DNA of 38,392 nt from Microcaldota archaeon (lineage in GTDB: Archaea; Micrarchaeota; Micrarchaeia; Anstonellales; Bilamarchaeaceae), in contig JAHJBM010000087.1 of NCBI GenBank assembly GCA_018813505.1, positions 1 to 38,392 of the forward strand, in the 5' to 3' direction. A program made the position numbers and the translations under genes. Shown one piece after another: positions 7,811 to 16,100 of the stretch (within the stretch, counting starts at the first letter, position 1; each line of letters starts with the position of its first letter). The notes under the pieces are model-generated. The model was not told the DNA's origin. It made no database searches and was given only the letters and a program-made list of their open reading frames with translations.

Positions 7811-8848
7811 CTACCAAGAACCATCCAGATAATATGAACTTAGGACATCTGGATTTTGTCGCATAAACGCAACCAAACATAATGCACCAGGATGAAGCAG
7901 ATACTGTTCATCATCCGAACGATCTCTCCTGTTTTCCACAGCCCCTTTGTAATGCGCCCGGATAAACGAAAGTATCGCTTCGTTTGTTGCATGAATTGGA
8001 ATCAATTTGCTGTGCTCACCTTTATCCAGGTCCTTGTTGGAGGCATAACATTCACCAACTTCTGTGGCTGTCAATCCAGTTCTTACCAAAAATACATATC
8101 CAGAACCTTTGTCAATAGTTGGATCAAAAATGCGTGCAATGAAATGTGCAGAGTTTACATCTGTGAGCTGTATGCCAACTTCTCTTTGTAGTTCCTCTCT
8201 AAGGAAGAAATCGTAAATAGATTCACGCTGATTTATCATATCATCTGTAAGGCCAAGTGCACCGGCAGGTAGATGATAGGTATTTGGATATGATACACCT
8301 GCACGCAATGTAAGAATAAGTTGATTGTCAGAAGTTAGTATAACGCCATAAACAGAGATGCTACTGATTCCAGGAATGTCAACTCCAGACCGCACCAGTT
8401 GAGTTTCATATGAGTGTCTTGGTTCAAGCGCAATAGATTGAGATTCCAGATCTGGAGATATATCGCACCGTACTTCGCTTGCAGCAATTTCATTCCACCA
8501 TGGAATAACGATTTTATCTGCATCGTTTCTATTAATGCAAAGAAGGGATAATGCTCGTCGGAAGTTTTCATGATTCCGAAACCTGGCACGCACAGTATTA
8601 AACAGATCCCCAAGTTCATAGGTGTTCATTTCTTCCCCAGTTTCTTTTTTGTACCAGGAACTGACATCCCTACGTATACCTTCTATATGTAAAAATGCAT
8701 TGCGAAAATTTTCAAATGGAATGATACTTCCTGAAGCAGTTCTACGACTAGATGTGGAAACAATGTGTATCAGAGCTCGGGCGGACGTATTTGGAGCAAT
8801 CAAAACCACCTTGTCTTGACTGAACAATTGTTTTGATTGAGAATACAT
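7811..8848 (-). CDS. Nudix-fold protein with an altered Nudix box
   Basis: I start at ATG 8848, which lies 26 bases after a TATA-like TATAAAC; the track's GTG at 8866 is too close. About 345 residues. The N-terminal half is unrecognised. The Nudix domain starts near residue 165 (SVYGVILTSDNQLILTLRA, then NTYHLPAGALGL). The helix that should read REUxEExGU reads EELQREVGI: arginine has become glutamate and one metal-binding glutamate has become arginine, and spacing to the upstream glutamate is off. It may hydrolyse a nucleoside diphosphate derivative, or may only bind one. It converges on ino1, one base apart. Confidence 0.75.
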   Translation of the reverse strand: MYSQSKQLFSQDKVVLIAPNTSARALIHIVSTSSRRTASGSIIPFENFRNAFLHIEGIRRDVSSWYKKETGEEMNTYELGDLFNTVRARFRNHENFRRALSLLCINRNDADKIVIPWWNEIAASEVRCDISPDLESQSIALEPRHSYETQLVRSGVDIPGISSISVYGVILTSDNQLILTLRAGVSYPNTYHLPAGALGLTDDMINQRESIYDFFLREELQREVGIQLTDVNSAHFIARIFDPTIDKGSGYVFLVRTGLTATEVGECYASNKDLDKGEHSKLIPIHATNEAILSFIRAHYKGAVENRRDRSDDEQYLLHPGALCLVAFMRQNPDVLSSYYLDGSW

Positions 8849-8984
8849 ATTAATATGTTGTTGCACATGGTTTATAATGTTGATGGTTGGAATCGTTTAA
8901 GATTGGGATATTTGACCACACTAAAATAATACAATAAAAAGAAAGAATAGTAACTTTTATATAAAATAGGTTCCAAAAACTCAT

Positions 8985-10793
8985 ATGAAGAACCCAATTC
9001 ATTTATCTAAGGAAAAATTAATTGAAAAATTATGGGCAGCAGATCCAAATATCAAAAAAATTCTGAGCAGTTCTGACAGTATAGAAAATGCAAGACGATG
9101 TGTTTTTGATTATCTTATCAGTCTTGAAAGGAAATATTATGATCTGAGCCAAAATCAGGCATCAAAAAAAATGCACGTGATAGAAATAAACAACTCAAAG
9201 AGATGTATAAGAGTCCTAAAGACCATAATCAATCCTGAAAACGAGAGTTTAACAAAATTTTCTGCACTTGAAACACTGTGGAAGATCAGCAGAAAAAAGT
9301 GCGATTTAAACTCTATAAGCAAAGGGTTTCTATGCGAATTCATCTATTTAATATTCGGGATAAACGGACACGCATTCAGATATCTTGATGTGCCAGAATA
9401 TGTCGGGAAAAAAGAAAACAGGCAAGCAGCACTTGTCAGATCAAGGAAATTGGATCACTATTCATCTGAGATGACAGAATCCATGAGTAGATATGCCAAT
9501 GGTTTAGATCCAAGTATAATAAAGAAAAGAGAGGTTCTGAAAAAAGATATCTTAAGGCATTTTGGTGCCACTGAAAAGGATTGGGAAAATTATCATTGGC
9601 ATCTCGAACATGTAATTTGTGATGCTAGTACAGTATCCAAATTAGTAAAATTGGATAAAGATGAACTAGAAGGACTGAGATTGGCTGAGAAAAATAAAAT
9701 TCCGTTCCAGATAACGCCACATTACCTTGCTTTGTTTAACAAAAATGGCAAGATAGATGCAGATCGTGCAATAAGAGCACAGGTTCTTCCAAGCACCAAT
9801 TATTCTAAAAATGTAGTTGAAAGCAGAAAAAAGAAATTAGATATGGATTTCATGGGCGAAAAATCCACAAGCCCAATTGATTGTATTACCAGAAGATATC
9901 CTCAAATAGTGATACTCAAACCATTTGAATCCTGTCCGCAGATTTGTGTTTATTGTCAAAGAAACTGGGAAATAAAATCAATACATGAGGCAAAGATTAC
10001 AAAAAATAAAATTATCGAAGCGCTCGAGTGGCTACGAACACATAAAACTGTGAAAGAAGTGCTTGTTACTGGAGGAGACCCATTAACCCTGCCAAATGAT
10101 TACCTTGAATGGCTATTCAGTGAATTGTCAAAACTCACACATGTTGAAAGGATAAGAATCGGAACAAGAGTACTGGTAACAGTACCACAAAGAATAGACC
10201 GTGGATTTCTCAACATATTAAAAAAATACCATCAATTGGGTAAACGTGAAATTTGTATTGTAACGCATTTTGAACACTCTTCTGAGATGTGCCCCGAGGC
10301 ATTGAAAGCAATAAAAGACATTAGAGAACTTGGAATCAGCATATACAACCAACAGGTTTTCACATACTATAATAGCAGAAAATATGAAACCTGCTTGTTG
10401 AGAAAGACACTGAAACTGTGTGGCATTGATCCATATTACAGCTTCAATACTAAAGGAAAGGCTGAAACGATTGATTTCCGGGTTCCAATACCGAGAATAG
10501 AACAAGAAAGAAAAGAAGAAGCAAGATTACTTCCAGGTATAGTAAGAAGCGATGAGCCAGTATTCAACGTTCCAAAACTTGGGAAGTCGCATCTTAGGTC
10601 ATGGCAGAACCATTCTGTGATTATGGTTCTTGCAGATGGACGCAGGGTGTATAGATTCTACCCATGGGAATCAAAGATACTTTTGACTGACACATATAAC
10701 TATACGGACGTGTCGATCTATGAATATTTGATGAGATTGTATAATGACGGCGAAGATCTTGAGGATTATAGATCGATTTGGTATTATTTCTAG
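8985..10793 (+). CDS. KamA-family radical SAM aminomutase with long N-terminal extension
   Basis: 602 residues against roughly 400-470 for lysine 2,3-aminomutase. The radical SAM cluster CPQICVYC (C-x3-C-x2-C) is near residue 316, followed by the SAM-binding VTGGDPL. Near residue 530, VPKLGKSH sits where lysine 2,3-aminomutase has its PLP lysine (PGGGGK), so PLP is probably used. The first 230 or so residues are extra and unrecognised. The likely chemistry is a 1,2-amino shift; in methanogens this makes the precursor of acetyl-beta-lysine, a salt solute, but the partner acetyltransferase is not adjacent, so the substrate is open. A TATA-like TTTTATATAAAA is placed for a leaderless start. Confidence 0.85.
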   Translation: MKNPIHLSKEKLIEKLWAADPNIKKILSSSDSIENARRCVFDYLISLERKYYDLSQNQASKKMHVIEINNSKRCIRVLKTIINPENESLTKFSALETLWKISRKKCDLNSISKGFLCEFIYLIFGINGHAFRYLDVPEYVGKKENRQAALVRSRKLDHYSSEMTESMSRYANGLDPSIIKKREVLKKDILRHFGATEKDWENYHWHLEHVICDASTVSKLVKLDKDELEGLRLAEKNKIPFQITPHYLALFNKNGKIDADRAIRAQVLPSTNYSKNVVESRKKKLDMDFMGEKSTSPIDCITRRYPQIVILKPFESCPQICVYCQRNWEIKSIHEAKITKNKIIEALEWLRTHKTVKEVLVTGGDPLTLPNDYLEWLFSELSKLTHVERIRIGTRVLVTVPQRIDRGFLNILKKYHQLGKREICIVTHFEHSSEMCPEALKAIKDIRELGISIYNQQVFTYYNSRKYETCLLRKTLKLCGIDPYYSFNTKGKAETIDFRVPIPRIEQERKEEARLLPGIVRSDEPVFNVPKLGKSHLRSWQNHSVIMVLADGRRVYRFYPWESKILLTDTYNYTDVSIYEYLMRLYNDGEDLEDYRSIWYYF

Positions 10794-10870
10794 ACAGATA
10801 CACTGGTTGGAGCAGTTGTAATTCAGTCCGTGCCCCACCTCGATTGGGGGATGACGCAGTTTGAAGTAAA

Positions 10871-11596
10871 TCATTTTACAGAAGTTGCTTCGATTATTAA
10901 AAAGGTGGGAATCTCCTGTTTGTGACGTAAAAGTTTAGCATATTTTATTATTTTACCGCCTATATGCTTGGTTGTAATTTCATAAAATCCAGAGATAATG
11001 AATTGGTTTTTGAAAAGCAATTTACAATAGTACTCGATAGGCCTGTGATAATGTTTTACACCTTTAAAATAATGATGATCTACAGTCATCAAAGACACGT
11101 AATTTTTTACTTTTTTAAAATATTCATTGTTTTCTTTTGCTCTTTTTGAAAGGTGGAAGGCAGGGTGTGGAATTGAAAAAATTAATTTGTGATTAGGTTT
11201 GATTAATCTAGAGCATTCATTGATAGTTTTTGAAATGTCTTTTATATCATGGAATGCAACATTTGAAATAATTGAATCAAAACAATTATCATCTAAAAAA
11301 ATCAAATTACTTGAAGAACCAACAAAAAAACTAATTTTTTTATTTGCATTTTCTTTTGCGATCGAGATAAATTCTTTTGAATAGTCCACGGCAGTCACGA
11401 TTGCACCATCATTAGCTAAAATTTTTGAAAAATAGCCATTGCCACAAGCAAGATCCAAAATTTTTCTATTTTTAACATTTCCAAGCAATTTCAATACCAA
11501 AGGATTGAGATAGGTGCTATGGTATACATCTCCAGAATCACGAATTAATTGGTTGTATTCTTTTGCAACACTATCCCAGGAGTTATTCTTTGTCAT
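10871..11596 (-). CDS. Class I SAM-dependent methyltransferase
   Basis: 241 residues with motif I ILDLACGNGYFSKIL, acidic motif II (VTAVDYSKEFI) and the post-motif IISNVAFHDI, the layout of small-molecule methyltransferases of the UbiE/Methyltransf_11 type. The target is unknown. The gene is visibly richer in A/T than both neighbours and uses many AAA/ATT codons, consistent with recent acquisition. It converges with the KamA-family gene; a short stem with CCCCA/TGGGG arms lies between them. Confidence 0.85.
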   Translation of the reverse strand: MTKNNSWDSVAKEYNQLIRDSGDVYHSTYLNPLVLKLLGNVKNRKILDLACGNGYFSKILANDGAIVTAVDYSKEFISIAKENANKKISFFVGSSSNLIFLDDNCFDSIISNVAFHDIKDISKTINECSRLIKPNHKLIFSIPHPAFHLSKRAKENNEYFKKVKNYVSLMTVDHHYFKGVKHYHRPIEYYCKLLFKNQFIISGFYEITTKHIGGKIIKYAKLLRHKQEIPTFLIIEATSVK

Positions 11597-11683
11597 AGAA
11601 CTTAAACGGATAAGGGATTAATAAAATTTAGCTTATTTCGATTGACTTGGGATTCTTAGACGAATATGTGCGGTGTCGCTTAA

Positions 11684-12088
11684 TCACAATAATTTCTTTT
11701 TCACAAAAGAGATTGTTTGGTTGGCAAGACGAATGGCTTTTTCAGCATCATCTTTATCAAAAGCTTCTGCCGGAATACCTCCAGGTAAACTACCTGGATA
11801 ACGAGTTGGGATGTAATATTTGTCAAGAGAAGAAACTTTCTTTCTGAGTGGTTCGAATGATTTATCGAATTTTTCTGAGTCAAAGGAAAGTTCAGCAACA
11901 GAATGCCCCCAAACTTCTTCTGCACCTCTGGAATAAAGAAATGCTTTGAGTGCTTTTTCTGCTGATTGTTGTGCCATAAAACATGCAACATTATGCTTGT
12001 TATTTGCAGTCAGAAGTTGTGCAACTGACAAGTCTTCCTCTGCTTGTCTTAGCCAACGTTCTGCTTCTTTTTTTATATCAGGCTTCAT
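11684..12088 (-). CDS. HEPN-domain protein (toxin-like partner of a minimal nucleotidyltransferase)
   Basis: About 134 residues from ATG 12088, chosen because the longer track start lies inside the neighbour and this one follows GGTAAG. The AERWLRQAEEDLSVAQLL and AQQSAEKALKAFL helices are classic for the PF05168 HEPN family. A strong RNase-type R-x4-6-H motif is not obvious, so activity is uncertain. It overlaps the nucleotidyltransferase gene by 11 bases, so the two are translated together. HEPN/MNT pairs act as toxin-antitoxin modules in which the MNT protein modifies or neutralises the HEPN protein. Confidence 0.85.
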   Translation of the reverse strand: MKPDIKKEAERWLRQAEEDLSVAQLLTANNKHNVACFMAQQSAEKALKAFLYSRGAEEVWGHSVAELSFDSEKFDKSFEPLRKKVSSLDKYYIPTRYPGSLPGGIPAEAFDKDDAEKAIRLANQTISFVKKKLL

Positions 12089-12419
12089 ACAAAATCTTAC
12101 CTTTTTCAAGCATTGTATGTATAAAAACATTGGTGTTTCTGAGCGTTTTTATCTCATTCGGAGTATAGATAAAAAAATCCACGGCAACACGTGGATTCAC
12201 TTTTGCATAAACCTCTTCCAATCTTTGAGAAAATGATTTTTTAGTATTTCTGATTATAGTAATATCAATATCGCTATTTCGCCCAACGGTTTTATCATTT
12301 AGTGAACCGAATAAGATTATCTTAAGAACGCCTAATTTTTTCAGTTCTGAGACTATGCGTTTCAATTCTAGATTAAGTAATTTTTCTCTTTTTTTACTAA
12401 GGCCAACCCGCATTCCCAT
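12078..12419 (-). CDS. Minimal nucleotidyltransferase (MNT antitoxin type)
   Basis: From ATG 12419 the protein has about 113 residues. The signature FGSLNDKTVGRNSDIDI gives the GS and DxD metal-binding residues of the polymerase-beta-like fold; a third acidic residue is likely in AVDFFIY. The first gene of the HEPN/MNT pair. I choose 12419 rather than the track's 12461 because it lies 26 bases from the shared TATA box at 12442-12449 and because 12461 would leave only 9 bases to the divergent ligase gene. It could mono- or tri-AMPylate its HEPN partner, as known for related pairs. Confidence 0.85.
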   Translation of the reverse strand: MGMRVGLSKKREKLLNLELKRIVSELKKLGVLKIILFGSLNDKTVGRNSDIDITIIRNTKKSFSQRLEEVYAKVNPRVAVDFFIYTPNEIKTLRNTNVFIHTMLEKGKILYEA

Positions 12420-12441
12420 AAAAAGGATATGATTCGTTGAT

Positions 12442-12449
12442 TTTAAATA
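12442..12449. promoter_or_regulatory. Single TATA box serving the MNT gene and DNA ligase in both directions
   Basis: TTTAAATA is near-symmetrical and its centre lies 26 bases from the MNT ATG (12419, minus) and 26 bases from the ligase ATG (12471, plus). No other TATA match lies in the 51-base gap. One box therefore probably drives two leaderless transcripts. Confidence 0.6.
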
Positions 12450-12470
12450 GTATAACGACATATCTATTTC

Positions 12471-14198
12471 ATGCTTCTGTTCTCTGATGTGGCAAAGGTC
12501 TTTGATGAAATCGAAAAGCTCAGCGGCAGGCTTGAGATGACAGATATTCTTGCCGAACTTTTCAAAAAAACAGATGCAAAAGAAATCGATAAGCTAGTCT
12601 ATATTATGCAGGGTATTGTTGCTCCGCCTTATAGCGGAATAGACCTTGGAATAGGCGAGAGATTTGCAGTGGATGCAGTGGCTTCTGCTTCTGGATACAG
12701 TGTTTCACAGGTAGACGCAGAATACAGAAAAAGCGGAGATCTAGGAGATACTACTGAAAAACTTTTGGAAAAACGAAAACAAACCGCTCTTTTTACTAGT
12801 AACATGAATGTCAGATATGTTTATGACGCTGTGATGAAAATTTCAAAATCAAGTGGCCAGGGAAGCCAGGAACAAAAGATTAAATATTTGACAGAGCTGC
12901 TCAACAACGCAACTCCGCTTGAAGGTAGATATATTATAAGGTTCGTGCTTGGCAGCCTCAGACTAGGTGTCGGCGACCCCACAATACTTGATGCGATTTC
13001 AGTCGCGCATAAAGGTGACAAATCCCTTCGCGAAGAACTAGAAAGAGCATATAATGTATGTGCAGATATGGGGCTTGTCGCAAGATTGTTTTATGAAGAT
13101 CCAAAAAATATTGAAAAATTTAAAGTGCAGCCATTCAAACCGCTTATGCCTGCATTGGCAGAAAGACTTAGTACGCCAGAACAGATAATAGAAAAGATTG
13201 GCAAATGTGGAGTTGAAATGAAATATGATGGCCTACGACTCCAGTGCCATAAAAAAGATGGCAAGGTGGAGATATATTCAAGAAAGCTTGAAAAAATGAC
13301 AAGAATGTTTCCGGATGTTGTTGAAGCGATCATGAAACTGAAGCCAAACGAGATTATTTTTGAAGGAGAGGCACTTGCCTATGATAAGAAAAATAAACGA
13401 TATTTCTCGTTCCAGCAGACCATGCACAGAAGAAGAAAACATGGCATAAATGAAGCGTCAAAAGAATTTCCAATGAATGTATTTGTATTCGATCTTTTAT
13501 ATATTGATGGAAAAGATTTGACCAATGTTCCATACAAAGAAAGACGAGCTGTGATCAAGAAATTATTCAAAGGAAAGGGTATACTGAAACCAAGCGAAAG
13601 CAAACTTATTTCAAAATCTGAAAAATTAGAAGAAATGTTCTTAAAGTCAACAGAAAAAGGACTGGAAGGAATAATGGCCAAGGATCTGAATGCACCATAT
13701 ACTGCCGGAAAAAGAAAATTCGCTTGGATAAAGCTCAAGAAATCATATGGCAAATCTGTTGATACAATTGATGGTGTGATTGTCGGATATTATAGAGGGC
13801 ATGGTTCCCGCACAGAATTTGAATTTGGCGGATTATTACTTGCAGTGCAGAATAGCGATACCGGAAGGCTGGAAACCATTGCCAAGATAGGTTCTGGATT
13901 TACTGAAGATGAAATGATGAAGCTCCGCGAGACGCTCGATAAGATAAAAACAAAAAACCCCCCAACAATTCTTGACTATAAACTGGAAGCAGATTTCTGG
14001 GTTGAACCGAAGTACGTGATAGAGGTTGCGTTTGATGATATAACTATTTCCTCTATACACACCTGTGCTGCCAAGGATGGGAAAGGATATGCACTAAGAT
14101 TCCCGAGGATGGTTGCGCTACGGGATGATAAAGGCATTAGAGACATCACCACCAGCGAGGAAGTGGATGAAATGCATAATCTGCAACATCCAAGATAA
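12471..14198 (+). CDS. lig: ATP-dependent DNA ligase
   Basis: 575 residues, normal for archaeal/eukaryotic-type ligase I. An N-terminal helical DNA-binding domain comes first (residues 1-220), then the adenylation domain with nucleophile motif I EMKYDGLR (lysine near 251), motif III FVFDLLYIDGKDL, motif IV EGIMAKDL and motif V FAWIKLKKSY, then an OB-fold domain. It seals nicks between Okazaki fragments and in repair. No ligase-associated repair genes lie beside it. It is leaderless, sharing a TATA box with the divergent HEPN/MNT pair. Confidence 0.97.
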   Translation: MLLFSDVAKVFDEIEKLSGRLEMTDILAELFKKTDAKEIDKLVYIMQGIVAPPYSGIDLGIGERFAVDAVASASGYSVSQVDAEYRKSGDLGDTTEKLLEKRKQTALFTSNMNVRYVYDAVMKISKSSGQGSQEQKIKYLTELLNNATPLEGRYIIRFVLGSLRLGVGDPTILDAISVAHKGDKSLREELERAYNVCADMGLVARLFYEDPKNIEKFKVQPFKPLMPALAERLSTPEQIIEKIGKCGVEMKYDGLRLQCHKKDGKVEIYSRKLEKMTRMFPDVVEAIMKLKPNEIIFEGEALAYDKKNKRYFSFQQTMHRRRKHGINEASKEFPMNVFVFDLLYIDGKDLTNVPYKERRAVIKKLFKGKGILKPSESKLISKSEKLEEMFLKSTEKGLEGIMAKDLNAPYTAGKRKFAWIKLKKSYGKSVDTIDGVIVGYYRGHGSRTEFEFGGLLLAVQNSDTGRLETIAKIGSGFTEDEMMKLRETLDKIKTKNPPTILDYKLEADFWVEPKYVIEVAFDDITISSIHTCAAKDGKGYALRFPRMVALRDDKGIRDITTSEEVDEMHNLQHPR

Positions 14199-14292
14199 CA
14201 GATGACATTTGGGAAGTTTTTGATATCCGTATGATCCCAAGATTTTGAATAGTGGTGTATTTTAAATACTGAAATTGGATAATAAAAATTGC

Positions 14293-15258
14293 CTATAATG
14301 ATGATAGATAATTTATTTTATAATTTTCAATAAGCATGTAATATTCGTATCTTTTTATGTCGTTGGGAAAACATTTCCTAATCTGATCCATAACTGCCGT
14401 AAACTCTAGTATACCTTCCACTTCAATATCAAATTCTATATCAGATGTTATGATTGTCGTTTGGACATATGTAACGTTTGGATGGGAAAGAACATACTCC
14501 ATGATTTCTTGTTTCTTCTTCATATTCTGAATCCATATATCTACCTTAAACAACCTGTAACCGAGCATTTCATAATCAAGCACCGCCCTAAAACCGATTA
14601 TAATCTTCTTTTTAATTAAACTCTTAATTCTGGATCTGCAGGTTACGACAGATATTCCGCATTTTTTGGATGTATCCACAAGAGAACAACGGGCATTTTT
14701 TGAGAGGGCAGTTAAAATTTTGAAATCAGTAGTATCTAAATCGAACTTTTCAGTTTTTTGTAATATTGTAAACTGTTTTTTTTCTTCGTCTTGTTTCTGG
14801 TAGAGATATGACCTGCTAAATTCAGTATATTTAGTCTTTAATGCTAAATGATAATCCAGAAAATAACATCCAAATCGCTCAGTAAGATCATTCCAAAACA
14901 CTTCATATCCCCATATATCTCTCATCCAGACACTTAGGGTAAAGTCCCAATTGCCAGTGGTCCTATAAAAAATAGTGACGTTTTTATGATTCTTAAGATA
15001 TTCCACCAGTTCTTGAATTTTTAAAAGAGGGATGTCTGATAATTTAATATATAATCTAAATGACATAAAACCAAATTTAGAATAGTCAATGACAGTGTAA
15101 AAACCAGTAATAAGCCGATTTTTTATCATTCTTTCGATTCTGTATTTTACGGTATCTTTCTTTGCTTTTACTTTTTTAGCAAGTTCAAAATAATTCTGAC
15201 GGCTATTCCTATCTAGCTCGTATAGAATCTTTCTATCAAGCGAATCTAGATATGCCAT
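14293..15258 (-). CDS. Tandemly duplicated Lrp/AsnC-type regulator
   Basis: 321 residues, about twice the normal length. Residues 1-150 form one HTH plus ligand domain (LDSLDRKILYELDRNSRQ at the start) and residues about 170-321 form a second copy (LDTTDFKILTALSKNARCS). Both keep the spacing to FYTVIDYSKFGF / FRAVLDYEMLGY, the strand after the HTH. One chain would thus resemble the dimer formed by ordinary Lrp proteins. It is divergent from the asparaginase-like gene, which suggests it controls that gene and itself. Confidence 0.85.
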   Translation of the reverse strand: MAYLDSLDRKILYELDRNSRQNYFELAKKVKAKKDTVKYRIERMIKNRLITGFYTVIDYSKFGFMSFRLYIKLSDIPLLKIQELVEYLKNHKNVTIFYRTTGNWDFTLSVWMRDIWGYEVFWNDLTERFGCYFLDYHLALKTKYTEFSRSYLYQKQDEEKKQFTILQKTEKFDLDTTDFKILTALSKNARCSLVDTSKKCGISVVTCRSRIKSLIKKKIIIGFRAVLDYEMLGYRLFKVDIWIQNMKKKQEIMEYVLSHPNVTYVQTTIITSDIEFDIEVEGILEFTAVMDQIRKCFPNDIKRYEYYMLIENYKINYLSSL

Positions 15259-15382
15259 ATTTCCATTTATTTAACTAATATAATAAAAATATTTCCTTTT
15301 TTCTGAAAAATATACACATTAATTATATAAAGAAAAAAACATATATAGTCACCTGAAACAACAGATAGGAGGTTTCTTATCC

Positions 15383-15904
15383 ATGAATAAGACATATGGC
15401 AGCATACATTTCGTGTTAACTGGTGGAACTATTGATTCTCATTTCAATCCTGCAAAAGATCAGGTAACCATAGGAGAAAAAACAAGTGTTGAAGAGTATA
15501 TAAAAAAACTTCAATTATATAATGAATATCAGTTTGAAATAGTTGTATTAAAAGACAGCAGAGATCTTAGGTACAAGGACAGACAGGAGATACTTGCAAC
15601 TGTTAAAAATTCACCCCATAAAATGATAATAATTACCCATGGAACATATACTATGCCGGATACTGGCCAATATCTAAAGGATAATCTTCATGAAACAGAT
15701 AAAACAGTTGTTCTGGTTGGATCCATGATCCCATTAAAAGGATTTGACTTATCCGATGCACCATTTAATCTAGGTTATGCAATTGCAAATGTCCAGATAC
15801 TCTCACCAGGAGTATACATCTGTATGAACGGGAAGTCATTTGATCCTGAAAAGGTTGATAAGAATAAAATGGAAGGAAGATTTGAAGAGATCTTGGATAA
15901 ATGA
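15383..15904 (+). CDS. Short asparaginase-like protein (N-terminal domain only)
   Basis: 173 residues, against about 330 for a complete L-asparaginase. It keeps the catalytic N-terminal fold: FVLTGGTIDS with the nucleophilic threonine, then ITHGTYTMPDTG where the family has THGTDTxxET, and DAPFNLGYA near the end. The catalytic-triad aspartate of THGTD is tyrosine here, and the C-terminal domain that completes the active site in the dimer is missing. It may be a non-canonical amidase or a binding protein. A strong AGGAGGT precedes the ATG and a TATA-like ATTATATAAA lies further up. Confidence 0.75.
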   Translation: MNKTYGSIHFVLTGGTIDSHFNPAKDQVTIGEKTSVEEYIKKLQLYNEYQFEIVVLKDSRDLRYKDRQEILATVKNSPHKMIIITHGTYTMPDTGQYLKDNLHETDKTVVLVGSMIPLKGFDLSDAPFNLGYAIANVQILSPGVYICMNGKSFDPEKVDKNKMEGRFEEILDK

Positions 15905-15948
15905 TTGTTTGAAGAAATTTCGATTACATTTCAGGAAAAAGAATTGGA

Positions 15949-16038
15949 CTATAATTTCTTCTCATAAAGAACCAAACGTTCGGTCTTTAGAGGGCCGATT
16001 CCAACTTCCTTAAACCCGTATTTCTCATAATAAGACTT
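15949..16038 (-). pseudogene. C-terminal remnant of a GNAT acetyltransferase
   Basis: Read on the minus strand this stretch gives SYYEKYGFKEVGIGPLKTER and then LVLYEKKL before a TAG, which is the typical last motif and closing strand of a GNAT N-acetyltransferase. A TGA lies in frame just upstream and no rest of the gene is present. Only the last 29 codons survive, between two intact plus-strand genes. Confidence 0.65.
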
Positions 16039-16100
16039 TCAATACCCCACAAAAAAATGATAATGACAAGTATTTTTATTCTATCCTGCGAAGTCAAATC

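Noticed and set aside
11684-12419. HEPN/MNT pair as part of a larger defence island
   Set aside because: Neighbours are housekeeping genes (ligase, aminopeptidase); no other defence gene is adjacent.
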